Assembly: GCA_963556495.2 (NCBI GenBank)
Contig: OY747704.1
Location: 5,244,001 to 5,308,000, forward strand
Direction: 5' to 3'
Length of the DNA: 64,000 bases
Origin: Valencia hispanica
Lineage: Eukaryota > Chordata > Actinopteri > Cyprinodontiformes > Valenciidae
Shown: positions 43,670 to 59,903 of the stretch, piece by piece
Numbering within the stretch: the first letter of the stretch is position 1
How the letters are laid out: every line of letters starts with the position of its first letter
Notes under the pieces: generated by a model
What the model was told of the DNA's origin: nothing
Databases searched by the model: none
The model's input: only the letters and a program-made list of their open reading frames with translations
Translations under genes and position numbers: made by a program

Positions 43670-46600
43670 CACACACATGTGAAATTGAAATCATTCACAC
43701 TATAGTGAAACCTCTCATATAGCATAATGAAATCACTCACATACTATAGTAAAACCTCTCATATCATATTGAAATCATTCTCACAATATAGTGAAAGCTC
43801 TCATACAATATACTGAAATTGCCTCACATATAACATACTGAAATGTCCTCTCATACAACATAGTGAAACCCTCTCATATAACATAGTAAAACCTCTCATA
43901 TAACATAGTAAAACCTCTCATATAACATAGTGAAACCCTCTCATATAACATAGTGAAACCCTCTCAAATAACATAGTGAAACCCTCTCATATAACATAGT
44001 GAAACCCTCTCATATAACATAGTGAAACCCTCTCATATAACATAGTTAAACCCTCTCATATAACATAGTGAAACCCTCTCATATAACATAGTGAAACCCT
44101 CTCATATAACATAGTGAAACCCTCTCATATAACATAGTGAAACCCTCTCATATAACATAGTGAAACCCTCTCATATAACATAGTGAAACCCTCTCATATA
44201 ACATAGTAAAACCTCTCATATAACATAGTGAAACCTCTCATATAACATAGTAAAACCTCTCATATAACATAGTGAATCCTCTCATATAACATAGTGAAAC
44301 CCTCTGATATAACATAGTGAAACCCTCTCATATAACATAGTAAAACCTCTCATATAACATAGCAAAACCCTCTCATATAACATAGTGAAACCCTCTCATA
44401 TAACATAGTAAAACCCTCTCATATAACATAGTGAAACCCTCTCATATAACATAGTGAAACCCTCTCATATAACATAGTGAAACCCTCTCATATAACATAG
44501 TGAAACCCTCTCATATAACATAGTGAAACCCTCTCATATAACATAGTAAAACCTCTCATATAACATAGTGAAACCTCTCATATAACATAGTAAAACCTCT
44601 CATATAACATAGTAAAACCTCTCATATAACATAGTGAATCCTCTCATATAACATAGTAAAACCTCTCATATAACATAGTAAAACCTCTCATATAACATAG
44701 TGAATCCTCTCATATAACATAGTAAAACCCTATCATATAACATAGTAAAACCTCTCATATAACACAGTGAAACCCTCTCATATAACATAGTGAAACCCTC
44801 TCATATAACATAGTGAAACCCTCTCATATAACATAGTAAAACCTCTCATATAACATAGTGAAACCTCTCATATAACATAGTAAAACCTCTCATATAACAT
44901 AGTGAATCCTCTCATATAACATAGTGAAACCCTCTGATATAACATAGTGAAACCCTCTCATATAACATAGTAAAACCCTCTCATATAACATAGTAAAACC
45001 CTCTCATATAACATAGTGAAACCCTCTCATATAACATAGTAAAACCTCTCATATAACATAGTGAAACCCTCTCATATAACATAGTGAAACCCTCTCGTAT
45101 AACATAGTAAGACCTCTCATATAACATAGTGAAACCCTCTCGTATAACATAGTGAAACCCTCTCATATAACATAGTGAAACCCTCTCAAATAACATAGTG
45201 AAACCCTCTCATATAACATAGTGAAACCCTCTCATATAACATAGTGAAACCCTCTCATATAACATAGTGAAACCCTCTCATATAACATAGTTAAACCCTC
45301 TCATATAACATAGTAAAACCTCTCATATAACATAGTGAAACCCTCTCATATAACATAGTAAAACCCTTTCAAATAACATAGTTAAACCTCTCATATAACA
45401 TAGTGAAACCCTCTCATATAACATAGTGAAACCTCTCATATAACATAGTAAAACCCTCTCATATAACATAGTGAAACCCTCTCATATAACATAGTAAAAC
45501 CCTCTCATATAACATAGTGAAACCCTCTCATATAACATAGTAAAACCCTCTCATATAACATAGTAAAACCCTCTCATATAACATAGTAAAACCTCTCATA
45601 TAACATAGTGAAACCCTCTCGTATAACATAGTGAAACCCTCTCGTATAACATAGTGAAACCCTCTCGTATAACATAGTAAGACCTCTCGTATAACATAGT
45701 GAAACCCTCTCGTATAACATAGTGAAACCTCTCGTATAACATAGTGAAACCTCTCCTATAACATAGTAAAACCTCTCATATAACATAGTAAAACCCTCTC
45801 ATATAACATAGTGAAACCCTCTCATATAACATAGTGAAACCCTCTCATATAACATAGTGAAACCCTCTCATATAACATAGTGAAACCCTCTCATATAACA
45901 TAGTAAAACCTCTCATATGACATAGTAAAACCCTCTCATATGACATAGTAAAACCTCTCATATAACATAGTGAAACCCTCTCATATAACATAGTAAAACC
46001 TCTCATATAACATAGTAAAACCCTCTCATATAACATAGTGAAACCCTCTCATATAACATAGTGAAACCCTCTCATATAACATAGTAAAACCCTCTCATAT
46101 AACATAGTAAAACCTCTCATATAACATAGTAAAACCCTTTCATATAACATAGTAAAACCTCTCATATAACATAGTAAAACCCTCTCATATAACATAGTGA
46201 AACCCTCTCATATAACATAGTGAAACCCTCTCATATAACATAGTAAAACCCTCTCATATAACATAGTAAAACCCTCTCATATAACATAGTAAAACCCTCT
46301 CATATAACATAGTGAAACCCTCTCATATAACATAGTAAAACCCTCTCATATAACATAGTAAAACCTCTCATATAACATAGTGAAACCCTCTCATATAACA
46401 TAGTAAAACCCTCTCATATAACATAGTAAAACCTCTCATATGACATAGTAAAACCCTCTCATATGACATAGTGAAACCCTCTCATATAACATAGTGAAAC
46501 CCTCTAGTTTAACATAGTAAAACCTCTCATATAACATAGTGAAACCCTCTCATATAACATAGTAAAACCTCTCATATAACATAGTAAAACCCTCTCATAT

Positions 46601-46985
46601 AACATAGTGAAACCTCTCATATAACATAGTAAAACCTCTCATATAACATAGTAAAACCCTCTCATATAACATAGTGAAACCCTCTCATATAACATAGTGA
46701 AACCCTCTCATATAACATAGTGAAACCCTCTCATATAACATAGTAAAACCTCTCATATAACATAGTAAAACCCTCTCATATAACAAAGTGAAACCCTCTC
46801 ATATAACATAGTAAAACCTCTTATATAACATAGTGAAACCCTCTCATATAACATAGTAAAACACTCTCATTTAAAATACTCAAATAATTCACATACTATA
46901 CTGAAATTTCTGGTCAAATTTCACTAATATGTGTGAGAGCCATTCTACTAGTGTGTATGAGAGCTATTCTACTAGTGTGTGTAAG
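43670..46985 (+). repeat. 22/23-bp minisatellite, ~3.3 kb, with inverted right edge
   Basis: The unit is CTCTCATATAACATAG followed by TGAAACC or TAAAACC; units are 22 or 23 bp depending on two or three Cs. I estimate about 130 forward units. The core (about 43860-46860) is very homogeneous; the left edge (43670-43860) and last forward units are diverged. Variant units recur in blocks: GAATCC plus CTCTGATAT at 44301 and 44931 (630 bp apart), and CTCTCGTAT plus TAAGACC at 45091 and 45661 (570 bp apart). At 46916-46990, three diverged units run in the opposite orientation (TTTCACTAATATGTGTGAGAG type). Open frames across it are periodic artefacts. Confidence 0.95.
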
Positions 46986-46989
46986 AGGT

Positions 46990-47210
46990 AAATTTCACTT
47001 GAAAAGGAAGTAATTTCAGTTGAAACGGAAGGTGTTCCTTAGTACATAACCAGTAGTTCCTGATTAGTTCCTCTTTGTTTCCCCTGGTAACTAACCAGTA
47101 GTCCCCTAATAAGGCTGAGTTGGGTGTTCACCAGTAAGTACTGGTTAACTACCCATTAGTTCCTGATTAGTTCCCTAGTAAGTAACCAGTAGTTCCTGAT
47201 TAGTTCCTAT
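46990..47210. repeat. Degenerate tandem AGTTCCTGATTAGTTCC repeats
   Basis: At least three copies of CAGTAGTTCCTGATTAGTTCC-like units, or parts of them, lie in this stretch. Their reverse complement occurs once inside the MITE that follows (GGAACTAATCAGGAACTACT near 47255). They look like duplicated interior pieces of that MITE. Confidence 0.6.
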
Positions 47211-47345
47211 GGTAACACTTTACAATAAGTCACATACACAGATTGCTTAGTTACTAGAGAACTCCTTGGGGAACTAATCAGGAACTACTGGGTAGTTCCC
47301 TAGTAACTAAGGATTTTTTTGTGTACGTTATTGTAAAGTGTTACC
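47211..47345. mobile_element. Palindromic MITE
   Basis: 135 bp starting GGTAACACTTTACAATAA and ending with its exact reverse complement (18 bp). The arms continue imperfectly for about 53 bp (CTTAGTTACTAGAGAACT against 47299-47311 and onward), so the whole element can fold into a hairpin. No coding content. This terminal sequence is familiar from many fish genomes. Confidence 0.8.
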
Positions 47346-48884
47346 CTAAAGGCTTATATTTATCACATATATATTATATAGTCTATAACAATTTATTTCT
47401 TGCTCTGCCCTTAGTTTGTGATTTTAACAAAAGCTCAATGTAATTGTGAGAAAACAGTACATAAGTAAAACACAATGTACATGGATGTGGTCCTGGGTGT
47501 GAAAGTATGCAGTTTGGTGTGTGTGCTGTAGACATGGTGTGCAAATCTATTCCTGGGCCTGGGGAACCTCTTCTGCAGGTCTAATTACTTTAATGAGGGA
47601 TGTCTCCCTATCTATCAACCCTACCCAAGGGTACACATTAACATTCCCCCCTTATAGTAATACACAACATCACTCACAATTAACCACAAATTCATCAGCA
47701 CAATAAATACTCTCTCTTACCGTGTGAAACTTGCTTTTCTCCTGTACTTTTACTTTTAAGAGAAACCATCCCCTCGTCCTTTATGTCAAGTGATTCAGCC
47801 CAGTCTTGTTTTGATTCTGTATACTTCGAATCTGTATACCTAGACTTCCAGTTGACATGTTTATTGGTAAATATTCATTTTGCCCTTCTTTTTCCTGGCT
47901 TAATAGATCAAACAATGTATACAGTCATTGTTGGTTACTACCTTTCCTTCATTACCAATTTCATTTGGCTGACAGGTAAAAAAATATTTATTTTTCTTTT
48001 GAGCCACAACTATCAGCCAAGCAGTGTCAATATATTTGTGGCTAATTTGTGTGTGTGTGTGTGTCATTGTGAGTGACTGTGTATTAAGTTTCAGAGACTA
48101 CAACAGCGCTACCAAGAGACATACTCCACCAAGGGCCACATCTTTATTCATGGGAGACCTGTGCTAGTCAAAAGGGTGTGTTATTTAAACTGATCTGCTG
48201 AGCCAAGGATGTCCGAGGGTGTGAAAAAACACTCTCGATGGTCTCCTTTCTATCAGGGCACAGCTAGTGCTGCAGCGCATGTCTTCCCTCTACTGGCCAA
48301 GGAAAATTAATGCAGGAAAAGGAATTAAGGCTTAGTGACATAGGTCTACTATTTTACTAAAACCTTTTTAGATATCCGTTGTCAGCACAAACATGAAGAA
48401 GGCATCTCTGTTACTCATGTTCAACAGGACTTCAACAAATGTGAAACTCTGTTCAAATAATAAAAATAAAATGAAAAGGTAGAATTCTTATTTGTTGGCA
48501 TATTATTATTTTACTCACATTTTGTCACATTTTCCAAAACTAAAAATGTCTAACCAACCCTATAATGCATTTAATAAGCATACCTGTTCTTAGATTATCC
48601 ATTAACATCATAGTTTTTACTTTTTTGTGTTGCTGCCCCGAAACAGTAAGACTCTAGGTTTAAGCTAGGCCTCTCTGTTTGGACTTTGTAAATTATTCCT
48701 GTGGATGGTTGGGGTTATCTCTGGCTTCCTGCAACAGTTTAGATCACATGTACCAGGTTAAGAGGTGACTCTAGAATTTCCATTAGTCCTTAGTGTGTGT
48801 GTGTGGGGGGGGTAGGTGTGTGCACAAAGTTGTTTGTGTTGTGTGTTTTTGTGTTGGCTCTAGAATGCACTGGCAACTTTTCCA
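47346..48884. other. Unannotated intergenic DNA
   Basis: Contains a GT microsatellite (about 48049-48065) and a G-rich GT stretch near 48.79-48.81 kb. No supported gene. Confidence 0.6.
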
Positions 48885-49045
48885 CCTTTCAAATACTCAT
48901 TCAGGGGCTGCACCGTTGGTAGCATTGTTCCCTTGCAGCAAGAAGGTCATTAGTTCAAATCTTTGTGCATGGAGTTTACATGTTCTCCCTGTGCATTGGT
49001 GGGTTCTCTCCGGGGACTTCGCCCAGTCCTCCTAGCCGTCGTGTC
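48885..49045. repeat. Degenerate common fish interspersed repeat
   Basis: The string GCAGCAAGAAGGTCATTAG and, after a gap, GCATGGAGTTTACATGTTCTCC and GGGTTCTCTCCGGGGACT match a repeat I recognise as very common in fish genomes. Its class is uncertain here, and this copy is diverged and lacks clear ends. Confidence 0.45.
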
Positions 49046-50555
49046 TCTATACAAAATTGGCCATGATATCGTGACCATTTCAGCCGTGAGTGGCCTCACT
49101 GATCAGAGCTAAAAGGCGCCCACAGGAGTAGACAATAACAAGAGATCGACAATGGTAGAAGCAGGGATGGTTGGGGTGTTTCTATTTGCTATGTTGCCTC
49201 GTTTCTGTTTGCTATGTTGTTATAAACTGCTTTGCCAGCAACTCTTCCAATTTTACAAAGCCGGCTGTTTGGCGACATCTGCTGATATTATTTTCCTCTG
49301 AGTTGGGCAGCTCCCATCCAGCAGCTCTACTGGGCCATTTCCGAGTACATACCCCAAGACTGCTGCTCGGCTGGTTTCTGAAATGCCTCTAAAAACGGCC
49401 CTGTCGGGCATGCGAGTATGTGAGTGAAGACACTCGTATACCATGAAGGTCTGGCAAAATTACCGATAGTGGAAACATGCCTTTTTCAACATTGTGTTTT
49501 ATGGGGTGCAATTCTTAGAACTTAATCAATAAAACTATCTTGTTAGCACACCCTTCAATAGAATATGCAGTATTAATTCAAAATAAAGAAAAGAGTTGAA
49601 ATTTTTTTATTATTCATTCACAAGTACAATTACCATTTACAGTTAAGTGCAAAATGTACTCTGCAGTTGATGTGGCAGAGTCTGGGCAAGGCCACCACGT
49701 GGATTACCTTGGAGAACAATCGGTAATGAGATAGGTACCCTTGGTTTCAGGTGGCAGACTGACAGTACTGGGACCCCCAATTATTATAACCAGGGGTGCC
49801 TGGAACAGGAAGTGGCTGGAGTTCTCTGGAGGATGGTTGCCTTGAATATTTGGCCTACAGGTCTTGGAGGCCTCTACAAGCTTTTCTGTCCATAGACAGC
49901 CACAAGAGAACATGACAGAGGATCTTGAGTATTCTCTCAGACTCCAACATTAAATGTACACAGATTAAGGTCTCCTGACTATACTGGGTTGGTACAGAAG
50001 GCATTTATATAGGTCAAACAAAACTGCTGTGCAGAGACAGTGCTGTCCAATGTCACTATTGTTAGCAATTGAAACTGGAAAATGACATTTTTTGGAGACA
50101 ACTCCTGAATTTCCATTCCTCAGGGGAGATGGAGTAGCCCTTACAGAACTGATGGTGTGCGTGTAATCTGCTAATGATAGCCCTTACATAGTAGACATGT
50201 TCCACTTTAGACTGAAAATTCACAGGGATGTTGAACAAGCACACAATTACCACAAGCCCAACAGGTGTTGTAGGATATTGTTGATTAAATGTTGGAACAG
50301 GAAGAAATTATTCCATTGACAAAATTGCATAACTAGGTACTACTTCACTGGCTGCTCCACTGTGGGAGGAAACAAACCTCGAGAGTGGGCTTGGTGGTTG
50401 AAAGTTCTCCGATTTAACTTTATGGCCAGGTTACCATCAGAAAGTGGTGTCCCATCAAGTCAGCTAGGGTGTCATGGTCTAGAATTGTAGGCCCTGTCTA
50501 TATGGAGATGAAACCAGTTGTAGCAGCAAATATATTTCATTGAATAGGTATCTCA
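49046..50555. other. Unannotated intergenic DNA
   Basis: No supported coding region or RNA gene; short frames only. Confidence 0.6.
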
Positions 50556-50559
50556 TGCA

Positions 50560-50900
50560 CAAGGAGTCGGCATTTCAGGACACCATGAGCGATCATGTTT
50601 AAAACCAGGTCCCAGAGTGGAAAAATCTCACAACGCCGGTTCAGTTGTCTCCTTGATTATGAGCTCTCCAGCATTTATTCTGAGTGGAAGACATTGCCGC
50701 CCCCATTTCTATATTTAACATGCATGCCCAACTCTGTGATAAAGTAAACAAACATGGCGCCGTACGGTGTTGCGGTCCTAATAAAGCAAATACTGACCTT
50801 ATTATGGATCCTAAAATATGATTTACTGTCCCTCCTCTATCACCAGCAGCAGAAAAATGGATCCAGAGAACGACAGACACCGTCTGCTTAGAATTTTAAG
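50560..50900 (+). mobile_element. Fragment of the Harbinger-like family seen at 21 kb
   Basis: ACCAGGTCCCAGAGTGG followed by AAAAATCT here resembles ACCGGGTCCCGAAGTGG then ATAAATCT near 21180. An ATG near 50754 opens MAPYGVAVLIKQILTLLWIL, similar in position and sequence to MADYMILFVLQKLLSLLAVL at 21316. Both therefore seem to derive from the 5' part of one family. Ends were not found, so boundaries are approximate. Confidence 0.45.
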
Positions 50901-51439
50901 CTGGTTTGTGTCAATTCATGTGGAATATTTTTTTAATTATTGTTGTGCTGTTTTTACAGACTTTGTTTTTCAAACTGTACCTTTTGGCTTTGTGTAGAGT
51001 GGGCCTTACTGCACAGTGGAACAAACTTAAGGCACTCCCTCCACAATAGAGTAAAATAATTACATCCAGGAGATTTGGCATTATTGAGAGATACTGCTCC
51101 CTCATGAAGGAAGAAGACAAGAGTGAAATCATGGTCTGCCCACTAGATTGTGTCATTGTATAATTTTTCCACCACTCTCCATAGTTCTCCATAGTTCTTG
51201 TTTGGCAGAGCAATGAGTTGTTTGTTTGATGATCTGGGAGACAGCCACTGGGGAGATGTAACAAAAAGGAGTAAAATTAATCAAAGTCTTGGACTTAACT
51301 TCTGAAACCAGTTAAAGAGTTTTTAATTATCTTTAGCCCTAAACAAGTCAATCTCTGCTTTGTCTATGCATGGTTCAGACATCCAACCAGATGAAAGTGA
51401 GAACAAACACACCACAAAAGAGTAAGAGTAAGAGTAAAG
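50901..51439. other. Unannotated DNA
   Basis: No supported gene or repeat. Confidence 0.55.
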
Positions 51440-51765
51440 AAAGTTAAAGAAAGTAAAAAGTAAAAGTAAAAAGTTGATAACAGGACAAGGAGGACACTCA
51501 TTTACTGGAAACATCATCCCAGTCAATGCCCCCCTCCAACAAGACATCCCTGAGCAGGATGCCAGACCACGTGTTGCTTCTGTGGAGAGAAAAGCAGAAA
51601 GAAAAGTACAAAAAAATGAACAGTCAAAATAACAGCAAATAGTGCAACTGTAGAGTACTAGAAGAGAAAAGTGGCAGATTGAAGAGAAGTGGTAATTCTG
51701 TCCTCCAACAGTCTAAACCAATAGCACCATATACACAGAGATAACTCAGGATAAAACCAGCCCGT
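51440..51765 (-). mobile_element. LINE fragment: copy G-family 3' UTR
   Basis: AAAAAGTTGATAACAGGACA, then a stretch matching 33655-33950 of copy G (TACTGGAAACATCATCC against TACTGGGAGCATCATCC). The order and strand are the same. The terminal GGCGCTATATAAATAAA tail is missing, so this is an internal piece. Confidence 0.75.
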
Positions 51766-52702
51766 TAGAATGAGAGATAAGAGAGGCAGAGCCAGGGAGA
51801 ACCAGCTTTCTGGACTGCATTTCTTCACAAATGGCTTAGGCTGTCGACTACTAACGGGTAACCTTACTCATTGATTTAAAGTTTAGGGAGATTGCTGAGA
51901 AGATACTGATCAATGGGAGCTCTGAATATGTGAGCACTGATCAAGAGTGGAACTCCATATGTATACCTTTCCTAACTATCCAGAATCCTGCTCACTATTA
52001 CCTGTTTTTCTATTTGACAGAAAGTTAAAAAAGCATGATTTCATAAATGTAACAATTATTCTTAAATAATTTATATAAAATGAATGTTTAGTAAATCTTA
52101 TAGAGTTTTAAGGTATGGCTGTTGCTACTTTTGCTCTCATTGTTTGAAATTGACTGCAGCTGTGTTAAGATTTATGGGGCTTAACCTGAGAGGGCTACCT
52201 TCTTATATGCCACATTTCAAAGTAACACAATATAAGAGATAGCAGTTGCAAATGGTCTGAGCCTTTGAGGTATCCTTAGTGGAGCCAAGAGTAAAACAAA
52301 ACATTAAATTACTTGAGGCTTTGTTTTTTTTTTTTATTGTGCTTATGTACAACATAATAAGAAAACGTCTCACAATACATTTTGTGTATTTCCGTCTGTT
52401 CTGCTGCACAGTTGTGGGCAGGGGTGGACTGGTGTTGAAATTCAGCCAGGTAGCTTGAAGGTTTCTTTACTGCGGGTAGGTTGTGGATGCGAAAATTATA
52501 ATTGTTATGAATGTCTCAAACTTTCAGGCACTAAGGGGACCTATATTTGGAAGCACTGTGAGGTTAGGCGGGCTTCCTTTTAAAGCAGAAGAGAGCTACT
52601 GAAATCTGGTTGCAGCTAACAAACAATATCAAAGCGAGAGATACTAATCACTCACAGCTGCAGCTGCACCAGTAGCGTTTACAAAGATCTTCTATAAAGG
52701 AA
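51766..52702. other. Unannotated DNA
   Basis: No supported gene. A T-run is near 52325. Confidence 0.55.
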
Positions 52703-53020
52703 GATTCAATTCAATTCAGTTTATTTATATAGCGCCGATTCACAACAGATGTCATCTCAAGGCACTTTACAAGAAAAGTCATTTCAATACAATCATACAA
52801 ACATTCCAATTAGTTTAAAGTTTGAGTTAGTTTCCAAAGTAAAGAATCTTCGCAGATTGCATCGAGTCAGTGACTTGAGGTGGCAGCAGGACCTCCAGCA
52901 GGATGTCCAGCCGCCAAGAACAGCATCCCAGTCGATGCCCCCAGTCCAAACGGCATTGTAGCTAAGCAGGATACCAGACCAGGTGTACCTTCTATGGAGA
53001 GAAAACAGAGTTAACAGTCG
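52703..53020 (-). mobile_element. LINE fragment: copy G-family 3' end
   Basis: Begins with TTCAATTCAATTCAGTTTAT and TTATATAGCGCC, the reverse complement of the 3' terminus of copy G, then its 3' UTR (GATACCAGACCAGGTGTACC). It is a heavily 5'-truncated insertion of about 320 bp. Confidence 0.85.
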
Positions 53021-58232
<5,212 letters not shown>

Positions 58233-58330
58233 GCCATTACACCTGCAACATGTTCAAGCCTTTCTAAGGGAACATTATGATCGACTGTGTCAAAAGCAGC
58301 ACTGAGATCTAACAACACCAGAACATTCTA
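58233..58330 (-). mobile_element. Isolated LINE RT fragment (copy G family)
   Basis: About 98 bp encoding LLDLSAAFDTVDHNVPLERL and EHVAG on the minus strand, an internal piece of the copy-G family RT (compare 34985-35060). No 3' tail is attached, so ordinary target-primed retrotransposition does not explain it. It lies about 200 bp from the 3' end of Rex1. Confidence 0.8.
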
Positions 58331-58525
58331 ATAGAAAACTATTAACAAACTGAATTGAATAAAATGTATCTTCTGCAGGCAGATAGTGAGTGCAGTTGTT
58401 GATGAAGTGGATGGAAAAACAGGAGGATAACAGTCTGTTTTCATGTATAGGTGTGTATCATTTGGGAAAGCGGATGATGAGTTGTCCAAGAGGAAGGAGA
58501 TACAGTGTAAATTCAAATTTAAATT
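58331..58525. other. Unannotated gap between LINE scraps
   Basis: No recognised feature; AT-rich toward the Rex1 tail. Confidence 0.5.
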
Positions 58526-58795
58526 AAAAATTTAATTCAAAAATACTTTATTGATCCCAGTGGGAAATTAAGTGTTGTTGTAGCTCATATAAATAATTAT
58601 TTAAGGATTTGTTGTAGACAATGATGGCTGTTGGCAGGAAGGATTTCCTTTAGCGGTCTGTGTTGCAGCAAAACTAAAGAAGCCTCTGACTGAAGACACT
58701 CTGTTGTTGTATGACAGTCTTATGAAGAGGATGCTCAGGGTTGTCCATAATGTTTTTGATTTTATGAAGATTTTGCATCATCATCCCCAGTGGCT

Positions 58796-59754
58796 TCACA
58801 GTAGTGCCAAGAGCAGAACCAGAACCTTCTTTATCAGGTTGTTGAGCCTTTTTAAGTCCCTGGCTCTGATCCTGCTACCCCAACAGATGATGGTTGAAGT
58901 GATTACACTCTCCACAACAGACTTGTAGAAGATCTGCAGCATCTTGCTGCAAATCTTGAAGGACATAAGCTTCCTTAGGAAATACAGTCTGCTCTGTCCC
59001 TTCTTGTAGACGGTTTCACTGTTAAGTCTCCAGTCCAGTCTGTTGTCCAGGTGAACTCCGAGGTATTTATACTCCTCAACTACCTCCACTTCTTCTCCCA
59101 TGATGGAAACAATGTTTGACTTATTCCTGTTTCTTCTGAAATCTACAATCATCTCCTTTGTTTTATTCACATTCAAAGTAAGACGATTGTTTCCACACCA
59201 TGTCACAAAGCGGTCCACCAGCTCTCTGTATTCAGCTTCTTGTGCATCTCTGATACATCCAACAATTGCAGGGTCATCTGAGTATTTCTGCAGTTGACAG
59301 GTTTCTGAGTTGTACTGGAAGTCTGAGGTGCACAGAGTGAAAATGAATGGTGAGAGTACAGTCCCCTGTGGTGCTCCTGAGCTGTTGACCACCTGGTTTG
59401 ACACACAATCCTTCAGTCTCACAAACTGTGGTCTTTTTGTCAGGTAGTCACTGATCCAGGCGATTGTTGAGGGCTCCTCCTGTGTCTTCAGAAGTTTCTG
59501 ACAAAGCAAATAAGGCTGAATTGTGTTAAATTCACTGGAGAAATCAAAGAACATGATTCTCACAGTGCTGCCTGCTTAGTCCCGATGACAGTGGGTTGGT
59601 TGAAGCAGGTGTATGATGGCATCTTCAACTCCAACTCCACAGCGATAAGCAAACTGTAGCAGGTCCTGATATGTTCTTGTTTGCTTACTCAGGGGTGCGA
59701 ACAGGAGTCTCTCCAGGACCTTCATGATGGGGCATGTCAGGGCAACAGGTCTAT
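58796..59754 (-). pseudogene. Rex1 reverse transcriptase, main part
   Basis: A frame of 255 codons (59563-58796) carries FFDFSSEFNTIQPYLL, APQGTVLSPFIFTLCTSDFQ, the catalytic YSDD (59273-59284), LTLNVNKTKEMIVDFRRNRN and EYKYLGVHLDNRLDW. Upstream, LQFAYRCGVGVEDAIIHLL and YRPVALTCPIMKVLERLLF are readable to 59754. They are cut off from the main frame by a TAG near 59575 that reads HRD-stop-AGSTVR. The upstream RT fingers are replaced by the L2 patch. It is inactive. Confidence 0.85.
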
Positions 59755-59903
59755 AGATGGGAATATATGGAGCAATCAGATCTTTGATGTATGATGGAGC
59801 TGATTACTGAGGGCTTTATATGTAAGAAGGAGGATCTTAAATTGTATTCTGGATTTAACAGGGAGCCAATGAAGGGAAGCTAAAACAGGAGAATTGGATC
59901 TTC
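59755..59903 (-). mobile_element. Internal L2 fragment inside Rex1 RT
   Basis: About 149 bp match copy G at 34157-34300 (for example TATGGAGCAATCAGATCTTT against TATGGAACAATTAGATCTCT), in the same orientation as Rex1. It replaces about 60 codons expected between QLEKLKWNKAED and YRPVALTC of Rex1. It has no 3' tail and no target duplication that I can see. It is more like a filler patch at a deletion than a retrotransposed insert. Confidence 0.75.

Noticed and set aside
44981..46036. Repeat-protein open frames (MLYERVSLCY repeats) on the minus strand
   Set aside because: They arise from 22/23-bp periodicity without stops and shift frame whenever unit length changes. No start context or conservation is visible.
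43670..46985. CRISPR-like array
   Set aside because: The repeats are directly adjacent with no unique spacers, in a eukaryotic transposon-rich setting. It is a minisatellite.
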